Of a stretch of DNA of 64,000 nt, positions 43,964-53,221 are shown piece by piece (positions within the stretch are counted from its first letter, which is position 1; each line of letters begins with the position of its first letter). The DNA is from Arcticibacter tournemirensis (lineage in GTDB: Bacteria > Bacteroidota > Bacteroidia > Sphingobacteriales > Sphingobacteriaceae). The stretch lies in NCBI RefSeq assembly GCF_006716645.1, contig NZ_VFPL01000001.1, positions 248,001 through 312,000 of the forward strand, written 5' to 3'. The notes under the pieces were generated by a model. It was not told the origin of the DNA. It was given only the letters and a program-made list of their open reading frames with translations, and ran no database searches. The translations under genes were made by a program, and so were the position numbers.

Positions 43964-46900
43964 TTACCATCCACCAAGTAGATTATTATACCAGTTGTTT
44001 ATTCTCTGCTGAGCAGTAGAAAGTGGCGTTTTAAAAAAGGATATTGTTCCGAAAGCACCGATAATAGCATTAGCTTCACTATATGTGTACTGGCTTATAG
44101 GCAATTGGGTAACAGGGTCTATATGTCCCCCTTCTTTGTATAGCCTTGAGACCCTTAATGCTTCCGTGTATAATATTTTATCGGCCATTGCTACTGCCGG
44201 AGAATGATTAAAAAGTGCACCTGATATACCAGATGCTTTTGCATGAAAATATGCGCGATCATGATAGAAAGCTGCCCGATCTATCATATCTTTTGGCCTC
44301 AGTCCAAGGGAGCCAGGATCTACATCTGGTCCTGGGCCAATGAAATTCGATCCAAAATATCCTGCCCCATCATACACCGGTCCCGCCGAGTTAGCAGCAA
44401 TCGGATCCTCCGGTATCAAGCCATACTGGACCAGTTCCACACCTCCTCTGATCGCTGTTCCTGTTGCAACGTCCGTCTTTGCCGTATTGGAAAACAGGAA
44501 ATAGCTGCCATCCTTTTCTCTGAATGTCATACTTCCACTTTTCACTTCATTCATGTTACTGGCGAACTCTTTTGCTGCTGTATATTCGTCATTCGCCCCG
44601 TTCTTCCCCCAGGCCTGGAAGCCGTCCATATAGGACTTCATAGCGTCCCACACGTCTCCTTCGTTCCTGAACAACGTCGTTTGCATTCCCCCGCCTTCCG
44701 TGAACGTGATGGTCCCTCCATAGCGGCCCCATCCTCCTTCCAGGGTCTCATCTAACGGGGCTTGTTTATCTCCCAGCGGGTCATTATACATCACCGGGTT
44801 ATTACCTCCGTACTGATAAGGGCTCTGGTAGGCATAGTAATCCGCCAGAGGGTCCATCCCCATGAAGCGCCCTACTGCCGCATCGTACATCCGGTAGAAC
44901 GTCTGGTAGTAGTCCGGCAAGTCCCCGTAGTCGTTCTGCCATTCCGAGCCGCCATTATACAGGTTTTTATTTGGCTGGGTAGGTAAGGTACCTCCGGGCA
45001 TCACCAGCCCGTAAGGGTAGTAACTGTTCTCCTGCCGCACCGCCGCCTGACCGTTCTGCTCCTCAAAGCTCACCCGTACGTTCCCCTGGTAGTCCCTGAT
45101 CATGTATTCTGCCTTCAGGCTGCTGCCTGTATTGCGTACCCGCCCTTCGGCCATCGCGAAGTAACTGAGGGTGCCGTTCTCGTACACAAAGCTTTCTATA
45201 TAGTCGGTGGTCTTCTGCAGCGTGTTGCCATCGTACTGCTGCTTTTTGATCAGCGTCCCGCTGCCGTCATAGGTATAGCGGATATATCTTCCCGTTGCCG
45301 TGGTGATGGTGATCTTCTCTGTCCGCCCCAGCTCGTTATAGGTCTGGCTGAGCCCTTTCTTAGGGTCTCCGGTCAAATTGCCCGCGGCATCATAGCTATA
45401 GACGGATGCCGAGCCCGTCAGGTTCCGGTAACCCAATGCCGAGCTGCCCCCGTCGCTGAGGTTTTCCAGACGGTTCCCGCTATAGCTGTATGCCAGGTTA
45501 TCTATCATCGTAACTGATCCTGCGATATACGCATTCCGCTGCAAGGTAAGGATATTCCCGTTCTGGTCATAGCGGATGTTCTTCTCGTCATAGGCCCCGT
45601 TGGCCGTCCAGCTGCCCCCCGGTACGCGTTCCTGGTACAGGGCCTCTTTCAACCGGTACAGCTTGTCGTACGCAAAACGGTAGCTCCGTTCTTTGGGGGT
45701 ACCCCCTGAGGGGTCTCTGGACTTCCATTTGACCGCTGTAATCATTCCGGTATAGGATACGCTGTTGCCCAGTCCCGCATCCGCCTGCTCATAGAGCATT
45801 TCCATGCCGAACACATCATTGGTCTCGTCATTCCTCTCATCGGCCGTCAGGCTGCTGTTGTTGATGCTAATCAGGCTTCCCCGGATGTTGTAGCGGTAGT
45901 CTACAGACTGCAGGTACGTGCTTCCCCCGTTGGTGGAGTGTAGCTTCTTGTCGGTCAGCTGGCCCAGCTCATTGTACTCGTAGCTGGCCACCCGGATGGC
46001 AGCTGCCCCATTATAGCTGTCGTCGATGGACTTCAGCCTGCCTGCAGGGTCATAGCTGAGGGTGCTCAGGATGGTGGTACTCCCGGTGGCGTGGGATTTT
46101 ATGGTCTTCGCCTTCAGGACATTCCCGGTGAAGTCATGTACTGTTGTTTTGGTGTCTGACATGGATGCCTGAAGCTGGTTATTGCTGAGCTCCTGGATGG
46201 CATTCCCCCGCTTGTCGTAAAAGGTCACGCTGGTCAGCCAGGTCTCCGTGCCCATGATCCGCTTCCTGAATGCCGTGAGCTGGCCGCGTACCCGGTAAAG
46301 AGGGGCGGCTTCGCCCGCCAGCGACTGCGCCTGGTAGCTGTAATCGGCCGTGCCGTCATTGTTCAGATCGTAGTTATCGTAGTAATAATAGAGAAGGGGC
46401 TGGGTGCCGCTCGTGGGGAACTGCTGGTTGCTGTACCCGAACGCCGTGCCGCCCTGCCGCTCTTCGCAGTAGGCCGTGCTGAAATCCTGGGTGTTGACGT
46501 AGGACTGCATCGCAGCGGGGGTAGTCCGGGTGGCATCGGTATAGATGCCTTCGCTGATGATACGCTGCCGGCTGTCGTACTTGCTGTAGCGCCATTTGTT
46601 CTGGGCCCGGAGGTTCCCGTCCTGTACCAGCAACGGGCGGTCCAGCGGGTCATAAATGATATACACCGGGGCGCCGCCGGGGGCCTTCTTTTCGCTCAGG
46701 CGGCCCTGCCCGTCGTAGGTATAGCTGTACACCAGGTCGGAAAGCAAAGCGGCCGTGAGCTGCCAGCTTCCGCTGCCCTTCATCTGCGATACGGCTTTGG
46801 GGGGCAGGGTGTAGCGCACATTCCCTGCTGCATTATAAATATAATAGATATCGTAGAAGGTTTCTGTTACGCCGTTTACCGTTTCGTCTGCCTGACGGCG

Positions 46901-47575
46901 GCGAAGGACTTCCTGACCTTCTTTGTTCTTGAACTGCAAGGTTATGTTTCCGCTTTCGTCAGTACTTTCGGTGACTGACAGCTGCCCGGCACTGTACACC
47001 GAAGGGCTGCTGCCGTCTTCTTTCCAGATACGCACCCCCTCGGCAAGGGTATTGGTCCGGTAGGTCACCGAACGGGCATGCTGACCCGGCTGGTACCCTT
47101 CCCCGGGACTGCCTTCTGTCAGCAGCCTAGTCAGGGGGCTGTTTTCGTATTGAATACGGGTGTACGGCTTGTTATCGTCGGCAACTTTGTCGCTGCTGCC
47201 GTTGGCGTAGTAGGAGGACTGTGCGTTCAGGGCACCAGCCTGATAGGAGCCATCGCTGCTGGTGGAAACATAGGGCAGGTAGGTTACCGGCTGCAGCCCG
47301 TACTGGTCAAAGGCTACCGGCTGCACGATATCTTTCTGCAAGGGGCTCCCTTTCTGTGTTACGGTCTGGATCCGCCGGGACTGCCCGTCGGCATATTCGA
47401 GGATGACGGTCTTCTGCTCTGCTGTCAGACTGTATATCTGACCTCCTGTTTTCACATTTTCTACCCGGATGATCTCGGTTTGTTTGCAGGAGGGTTTGGT
47501 GATGGTCTGTGCCCCGGCTTTGCCGGTGAACAGCAGGAGCAGGCTGGCTGTATAGAGGGTTATGAGACGGTTCAT
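43964..47575 (-). CDS. RHS-repeat polymorphic toxin with PLA2-like C-terminal tip (DUF6443 N terminus)
   Basis: This 1203-aa exported RHS protein has a signal peptide (ending KAGAQ). The N-terminal DUF6443 domain (about 25-200) is followed by YD repeats (AGNVRYTLPP, YDPLDRPLLVQDG, YDPAGRLKSIDD). The RHS core ends with RMYDAAVGRFMGMDPLADYY ... YGGNNPVMYNDPLGD near residue 930. A 130-residue linker leads to the junction ANSAG near residue 1060. The 144-residue tip holds FIGPGPD and then IDRAAFYHDRAY, which matches the calcium-binding loop and catalytic His-Asp pair of VP1/PLA2-type phospholipase A2. It is 27 bp after the upstream RHS gene and directly followed by the propeller lipoprotein. Confidence 0.88.
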   Translation of the reverse strand: MNRLITLYTASLLLLFTGKAGAQTITKPSCKQTEIIRVENVKTGGQIYSLTAEQKTVILEYADGQSRRIQTVTQKGSPLQKDIVQPVAFDQYGLQPVTYLPYVSTSSDGSYQAGALNAQSSYYANGSSDKVADDNKPYTRIQYENSPLTRLLTEGSPGEGYQPGQHARSVTYRTNTLAEGVRIWKEDGSSPSVYSAGQLSVTESTDESGNITLQFKNKEGQEVLRRRQADETVNGVTETFYDIYYIYNAAGNVRYTLPPKAVSQMKGSGSWQLTAALLSDLVYSYTYDGQGRLSEKKAPGGAPVYIIYDPLDRPLLVQDGNLRAQNKWRYSKYDSRQRIISEGIYTDATRTTPAAMQSYVNTQDFSTAYCEERQGGTAFGYSNQQFPTSGTQPLLYYYYDNYDLNNDGTADYSYQAQSLAGEAAPLYRVRGQLTAFRKRIMGTETWLTSVTFYDKRGNAIQELSNNQLQASMSDTKTTVHDFTGNVLKAKTIKSHATGSTTILSTLSYDPAGRLKSIDDSYNGAAAIRVASYEYNELGQLTDKKLHSTNGGSTYLQSVDYRYNIRGSLISINNSSLTADERNDETNDVFGMEMLYEQADAGLGNSVSYTGMITAVKWKSRDPSGGTPKERSYRFAYDKLYRLKEALYQERVPGGSWTANGAYDEKNIRYDQNGNILTLQRNAYIAGSVTMIDNLAYSYSGNRLENLSDGGSSALGYRNLTGSASVYSYDAAGNLTGDPKKGLSQTYNELGRTEKITITTATGRYIRYTYDGSGTLIKKQQYDGNTLQKTTDYIESFVYENGTLSYFAMAEGRVRNTGSSLKAEYMIRDYQGNVRVSFEEQNGQAAVRQENSYYPYGLVMPGGTLPTQPNKNLYNGGSEWQNDYGDLPDYYQTFYRMYDAAVGRFMGMDPLADYYAYQSPYQYGGNNPVMYNDPLGDKQAPLDETLEGGWGRYGGTITFTEGGGMQTTLFRNEGDVWDAMKSYMDGFQAWGKNGANDEYTAAKEFASNMNEVKSGSMTFREKDGSYFLFSNTAKTDVATGTAIRGGVELVQYGLIPEDPIAANSAGPVYDGAGYFGSNFIGPGPDVDPGSLGLRPKDMIDRAAFYHDRAYFHAKASGISGALFNHSPAVAMADKILYTEALRVSRLYKEGGHIDPVTQLPISQYTYSEANAIIGAFGTISFFKTPLSTAQQRINNWYNNLLGGW

Positions 47576-47602
47576 TTCTGTGTGGTTATCGGTTCATATT
47601 GT

Positions 47603-50600
47603 TTAGTTACAATCCGGACTACTGTACCAGCCAACGAACTGCATGATGTTGGAAATACCGCTCCGCCCGCAATTGGAGCTTACTTTGCATCTGATCCAGT
47701 ACGAGGGATAGCTTTGTGCCGTATTGACCGAGGCCGAATAAGTAGTTCCCGTTCCTGCAGCGGTCCAGCTTAACATATCGGTAGAGGTTTCCCACTGGTA
47801 GGTATACGTGGTCCCGGCAGGGCAGCCGGAAACGGAGCTCATATTGAAATACGTATGACGGTTGTCACTGGGAAAACCCGGACAGGTCAGGATCAGAGGC
47901 GGCTCCACATGACAGTTGTCTACATTGATCACTCCCGAACCGCAGATCGTAACGGTCAATGGCTTTACTTTGATGTTAACTGAGTCCGAAATGCTTTTGC
48001 TTCCGTACAGGGGATGGGTGGCCGTGAGCGTGACATTGTAGGTGCCCGCTGCGACGAAGGTATGGGATGGGTTCGCTCCGGTAACGATAGCGGTGCCGTC
48101 CCCAAAATTCCACGTATAGGTTATCCCCTCAAGACAAGGGTTAACGGAGGTATATACGGAAAACGGAATACTAACCCCGTCTACCGCATTGACCGACGGA
48201 TAGCTGAATAATGGTGTTTGCAGCGTAATGCTGGTATTATAGGCCGTATAACTTTCTTTTCGGACGATATTCCTGTCCTGGTCCCTCACGAACCGCAGCC
48301 TGCCGGCCTGGTCGTATTCATAATAGGTGGCAATGCCGTTGGTTGTGGTTTGAGACAGCTTATCGTCCGACAAGTTATAGGTATAAGTCATCACCTCAGC
48401 ATTTTCGGGATAGAACAGGGCATCATCCAGCAAAACAGTGGTACCCGGCTGGGCTTTTATACTGAACTCTGCAGCCATTTCTGTCACCGGGACAGGGAGT
48501 TCGTAATAAGCCCATTCTGCCGATGCGGAATATACCAGGGGATAGGTACGGGTTACAGAGGCGCTTGTCAGCGTAAGGGTAAGCGTGCCTGCTGCTGATG
48601 GCTTCAGCCAGCAGGAAAAAAGATAGCTCTTTCCGTTTCCTTTCTTCAGCGACTTTTGGATATAGCCGGAAGGACTTAAGCTGACGGCACTGCTACCTGT
48701 CCGGCTGTCTGTCACAGGATTGCAGCCGGTACAACCGAAACTGGTGGTTTCGTCTTCTCCCAGGGAGCTCTCAAAACCCGAATACACCACTTCGTTCTGC
48801 CTGGCATTGCTGATCACAGCAACAGGCATCCGCGAGCGGTTCACGAAGTGCCACGAGCGGATGCTCCGGCTGCGGTCGCTGACCGTCGAGGCGGACCCGT
48901 TCCGGTTGTAGGACTCAAATGTTAAGGCCGGACGGTAGGCGCTGTTGTACTGGAAGCTGGTCCCCGAATTTACCTGTGAAGGACTAAAGTTGCCGACTCC
49001 TGCATTGTTGGAAAAATCGAGTACCTCGGAGGGAACATACATTGTGGTGTTCAGGTAACTGTTGGCCACACTCTGATATTTGGTCAGCTTTCCGGATATC
49101 ACCTTTTCTGTTTCCCCGGGCCGGCTCACCGTCTGGTAGCTCTCCACCACGGGGTTCATGTGCTTTTCTGACATGCCGGCCAGGGCTTTGGCGGTCTCAT
49201 CACCATTGGCAGAGGCCTGGTAATCGTTGCGATATTTCAAATAGGAGCTCCGGATGGTCCCGTCGCTTCCGGTCTGGGATGTTTTGGTCACATTTTTATG
49301 GGTGCTGCTCTGGTAGCTATATACGGTACTTGTTTCCGAAAAACCTGAAGGCGCGTTCTGGTCAAATGTCGTCTTTTTCTCGCTAGCCACTACATTGTCT
49401 GCCGAGGAATAGATCTGGTATTTTGAGTAGCTCGTGAAGCCGTCCAGGTTCTCTGTTTTGATTCCGCTGATTACCTGCGGCGGCCCGGTCCGCTGATAAG
49501 CGAATTCTTTTTTGATAATAACGTTATTGTTCTCATCATAAACGGTAGCCGACGTCAGAAGGCCCCGTTCGAAGTCGTAATTGGGATTGGGTGCATAAGG
49601 GTACGTATTTTTTGCATTGACCACACTTCCTGCAACTGCGCAATTAGCACTCCCAGCGTATTGCATCGAGGGGGACCAGTCGCCTGAGGACTGGTCCCAG
49701 AATGTTCCGGGGCTTGTAAATTCATATACCGTCTTTCCATGGCCGGTTTGCCGGGCGGTGACGTAGCTGTAAACAACCTCGGTCAGTTCTGCCCGACAGG
49801 TCGTTTTCGGAGCGGATCGTGGCATTTTCCCAGTAGGCCTGCGTCCCCGGAGTTCCGTTGTAGGGCCGGGTGAAGGCAAAGGAGGGCAGGTGGAGGGTTT
49901 TTCCGCTGCTTGTTGATGAACCGGGAAGCGTATATATGAACTCCCTGACCATATCTTTGGATGGGTCCATCCCGTCCGACTCAGTGATCTTTTTGATCCG
50001 GATGCCGCCGCCGTTGTATTCAGCCTGTGCATTGGCATCATAATACCTGTTCGGTTCGTATTCGAGCAGAGTGCTTCCTCCCATCGGGTTTTCTATCTTC
50101 GTGAGGGTACCGCACATCACCACCGAGGGATTCACCGCCCTGTTGGCCCCTGGCAGGGTGAACCACGTGCCTGTATACCCCGGCACGGGCGTAAGCCGGT
50201 ACCGTTCCAGGTTGGGGTACGAGGCGTTGGGCGGGTATACATATACCTGCGGGGTAAGCTGGGTATCAGAGCCCGCATTATAATAACCCCATAGATCCTG
50301 CTGCCTGGAATCGGAGGCTGGCAGGGGGCTTTCATTTGATCCATAGTTCACACTATGATAGTAGAATTCGAAAGGCGGCTGCGCGTCACATCCGGAACTT
50401 GCTATTCTGCGCAGGTAAGCCCTTTGTGTTGAATTTCCGGCGGCATCCGGAATCGTACTGTTGGTATGATACTGTATGGAAAGGGCTTGCCCGTTCTTCA
50501 GGATAATGGATGACAGAAGACCGGTAATGCTGTTAGTGGCAGCATAAGAAAAGACGACATCTGCTGTTATACCGGATATTATTTTCTTAAGGTATCTCGG

Positions 50601-51491
50601 CTGGCTGGTAGTGGAGACTGAGTACAGTGTCTTTTTTGTTAGTCCGCCACTTCCGTTGGGCAGCATCACTTCTGTTTTTGTTGCGCCGGGCTCACCGGGT
50701 TCAGGGTCGGTATATTCAAAGGTGACCACATTACCGGAGGCGTCCTTGATATGTTGCAGGTGCCAACGGGAATAAAATGTCTGCTGGGTACTATACTGGT
50801 GGTACTCCCTGCTGTAAAAGGCAAGCGGAAGAGTGGCCTCGGTACAGTGCCTGGTCATGAGTTCAGCATTTGCAAAATAATAGCTGACACCCTGGTCATT
50901 AATGAGTGTAAAGGTATTGATGCCGTAACCGTCCGTAGTATAACTCACCTTTAAATCTTTATAGGGAATGATCTGCGGAACGCGGTTCTTGTCAAATACC
51001 AGTTTGCAGGAAAGGCCCGGGGCAGTAACATTAAAGATGTCCGGCTCGGAGTCTGTACCTACCGGGAAATTAGAGTTAAGATGATTAATATCTGCGGCTT
51101 CATCTGAACAGGAGGACGCGTTGCCGTCATTGGCTATATTGAAGGATAAAGCGAGATTTCCGCTGTTGTTATTCAGCCATCCCCCGGATAACTTGTCATC
51201 CGGCAGGTCAGCCAGTTGTCTACGAATAGATCCGCTGGCAACTAAACTCCAGCCGAGTCCGTATGGCTTGCCTTCTCCTTCGGAAACTTTTACGCCTGCC
51301 GCAGCATACTCAAGGCTTACCGGCACCGCGATACCCCCCTTTTGAATACTCGTCAGGGGAATGCTCAGGGTCGCTCGCCCCCGGTACATATCGGCATTTA
51401 CAAGGCCCTGGGCTCCGGCTTCTTTTACCAGAACAAACAATGAAAGGGCAGCACCAACAAGAAAAAAAATACGTGGTATAGGGTTATACAT
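47603..51491 (-). pseudogene. RHS/YD-repeat partner protein with PKD domain, frameshifted
   Basis: Two frames (49722-51491, 589 aa; 47603-50041, 812 aa) form one protein of about 1295 aa. The N-terminal part has a signal peptide ending EAGAQ and RHS-type strands (MYRGRATLSIPLTSIQKGGIAVPVSLEY, GLGWSLVASGSIRR). The C-terminal part has YD-like segments (YEYDQAGRLRFVRDQDRN), a PKD domain (ITYTWNFGDGTAIVTG ... TYNVTLTATH) and a Cys-rich Ig-like end. Deleting one G from the GGG run at 49792-49794 joins ENDLS to AELTEVVYSYV and restores the frame. It probably acts with the downstream toxin-bearing RHS protein, for example as part of the shell or for export. Confidence 0.82.
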
Positions 51492-51586
51492 ACAAATAAG
51501 TTATCAGAACGTCAGAATTCCGCTTTAATACCCCTATTCCTTTGCTTGCAAAAACTGATTTAGGCCCCCTTTCTATCACGATAAGG

Positions 51587-51594
51587 CAAAGATA
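51587..51594 (-). promoter_or_regulatory. Candidate -7 promoter element for the RHS locus
   Basis: The minus strand reads TATCTTTG, matching TAnnTTTG, 95 nt before the first RHS gene. No TTTG is present at the -33 position. Nothing else coding is seen in 51492-51672. Confidence 0.42.
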
Positions 51595-51672
51595 TTCAGA
51601 GCGTTTAATTGGTTAAATTTAAAGAAGGATTGGATTAATTCCAAGTATATTTCAACAATTTTCTTACAAATA

Positions 51673-51708
51673 AAAGAGGGCGTTCCACTATTCAGGAACG
51701 CCCTCTTT
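51673..51708. terminator. Strong bidirectional hairpin terminator after SusD
   Basis: A 14-bp perfect inverted repeat (51673-51686 and 51695-51708) encloses an 8-nt loop, with a GC-rich core GGGCGTTCC/GGAACGCCC flanked by AAAGA/TCTTT tracts. It is 29 bp past the SusD stop on the minus strand and isolates the SusC/D pair from the RHS locus promoter. Confidence 0.85.
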
Positions 51709-51736
51709 CTATTAAAGTGATATTTTAAATTAACGT

Positions 51737-53200
51737 TTATTTATCCCACCAAACCGGTTGGTAAATAGGAACAGTTCCCGGGAAGTTTGCGTTACTTGTA
51801 ACTTCCGTGTTTGGATACAAGAAGCGTAGCGCTGTACGGCCCTGTCCAAGAATAGAAGCTACCGAAGGTGTAAAGAAGTCGGGGTAACCTGTCCTTCTCC
51901 ATTCTGTCCAGGCTTCGAAACCCTGGAAGCCACACATAGCATAATATTTCTGGGTAATGATTGCCTTAACTTGCGCTTCTGTTCCCACCGGGAATGCTGC
52001 GTCAGGTGCAGTAGCAATATAGGTAGTAGCAGCTGCCGCTGTTAAACCTACAGACGTGAAGCTCTGATTTATTCCTTGAGTAAACAAATTATACGCATTA
52101 CCAGACGCCCAACCTCTGGCAACTGCTTCCGCCTGAAGAAAATAGCTCTCTGCGGCAGAAATCAATTTAACAGGAGCAGTGGCTGACGTTGGATCAGAAG
52201 CACGAGCTCCAACTAAGGCAGAAGGAGGGGAAACAGCTTTGGTGGTATTAGAGTTGTAGCTTCCCTGAGGGATGTGGGCTATTGTATCCTGACCGCTAAC
52301 TAAGTCATAAAACTTAAATCTCCGTGGATCACTGTTTCTAACAAAAGCCTTGACAGCTGTAGCGCTTGCAACCAGATTCTGAGTTCTACTAAGACCAACC
52401 ATTTCATTATATAGCGGATTCTCATTACCTCCCGTCGTTGTATATTTTATCGAGGCATCGGCCGTAAGAAATGTAGCTCCGGAGTTGTAGAGGGAAGCAA
52501 TACCCGCGCTAGCTTTAGATTGATTTGCTTTTGAAATCCTTAAATATGCCCTTAGTTTCAATGTATTAGCAAAAGCCTTCCACTTGCTCACATCGCCTTG
52601 GAAAATCATGTCCTGAGCTCCAGGAGAGGTAGCATTTGACACATTAAGCAATGCCACGCCTTTGTCAATATAATTGAATATGCTATCATATACTACCTCC
52701 TGGCTGTCATAGTTCGGGTTCCCATAGGCTGAAGCATTTAGAGCTTCTGTTAAAGGAATATCGCCGAAAGCGTCTGTCGCTAGTTGAAAAGCGTAAGCTT
52801 TCAAAATGTAAGCAATACCCTGATAATGCTGATTGGTAGATCCGGTTTTATTAGTAATTATTAACTCTGCATTTACTAAGGCACTACGATAAAGCGTTAA
52901 CCAGGGACGGTCAAAACTCGTATTGCTAAGATTGAATTGATCGACCGACTTATACTGGGAAGATGTTGGGTTCTGTGTCCAGTATTGACCCCATATTCCC
53001 CCGTAAACTTGGAAACTATTACCAACTATCTGACTTACCGCTGCTTCTACTGTAGGCAGAAGCAAGCTTGGATCAGCAGAATCTGGATTATTCGGGTTGT
53101 CATTTACATCTAAAAAATCTTTACAGCCTGTAAACCCAACAGTACTTATAAGAATCAGAAGCAAAAGCTTCTTTATGTTAAAAATATTTTTGGTTCTCAT
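51737..53200 (-). CDS. SusD-like lipoprotein (SusD_like_2 type)
   Basis: This 487-aa outer-membrane nutrient-binding lipoprotein has a signal ending FTGC and then KDFLDVNDNPNNPDSADPSLLLPTVEAAV, the characteristic start of the SusD_like_2 (PF12771) class. ILKAYAFQLATDAFGDIPLTEAL is another family block. The C terminus carries FQGFEAWTEWRRTGYPDF in place of the classical SusD signature. It follows its SusC after 21 bp and is terminated by a strong hairpin. No enzyme is linked to this pair, so the substrate cannot be inferred. Confidence 0.92.
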   Translation of the reverse strand: MRTKNIFNIKKLLLLILISTVGFTGCKDFLDVNDNPNNPDSADPSLLLPTVEAAVSQIVGNSFQVYGGIWGQYWTQNPTSSQYKSVDQFNLSNTSFDRPWLTLYRSALVNAELIITNKTGSTNQHYQGIAYILKAYAFQLATDAFGDIPLTEALNASAYGNPNYDSQEVVYDSIFNYIDKGVALLNVSNATSPGAQDMIFQGDVSKWKAFANTLKLRAYLRISKANQSKASAGIASLYNSGATFLTADASIKYTTTGGNENPLYNEMVGLSRTQNLVASATAVKAFVRNSDPRRFKFYDLVSGQDTIAHIPQGSYNSNTTKAVSPPSALVGARASDPTSATAPVKLISAAESYFLQAEAVARGWASGNAYNLFTQGINQSFTSVGLTAAAATTYIATAPDAAFPVGTEAQVKAIITQKYYAMCGFQGFEAWTEWRRTGYPDFFTPSVASILGQGRTALRFLYPNTEVTSNANFPGTVPIYQPVWWDK

Positions 53201-53221
53201 AATAATATTTGAGATTGTTTG

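Larger units (their letters stand above)
41084..44396 (-). repeat. Four copies of the RHS cassette junction TGCTAACTCGG (ANSxG)
   Basis: The identical 11-mer TGCTAACTCGG (minus strand) occurs at 44386-44396 inside the full RHS gene, 42968-42978, 41945-41955 and 41084-41094. In every case it is read in the same frame as A-N-S-(A/E/G)-G, and two to four of the next bases are G. Each copy marks the start of a toxin tip. The last three follow an immunity-gene stop by 8-20 nt. The interval between copies is therefore one toxin-immunity cassette: about 1418, 1023 and 861 bp. Confidence 0.85.

Noticed and set aside
42543-44396. Repeated spaced motifs considered as a CRISPR-like array
   Set aside because: The four motif copies are only 11 bp, coding and in frame, with kilobase-sized unequal spacing; no cas genes are present.
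41084-44396. Orphan tips read as the C-terminus of one long frameshifted RHS gene
   Set aside because: Each tip is preceded by a complete unrelated gene (immunity candidate) with its own stop, so simple frameshifts cannot join them; cassette structure fits better.
47078-47773. Plus-strand 231-aa open frame opposite the RHS genes
   Set aside because: It is an antisense shadow caused by GC-rich codon usage of the RHS core; it crosses the gap between two real genes and shows no domain.
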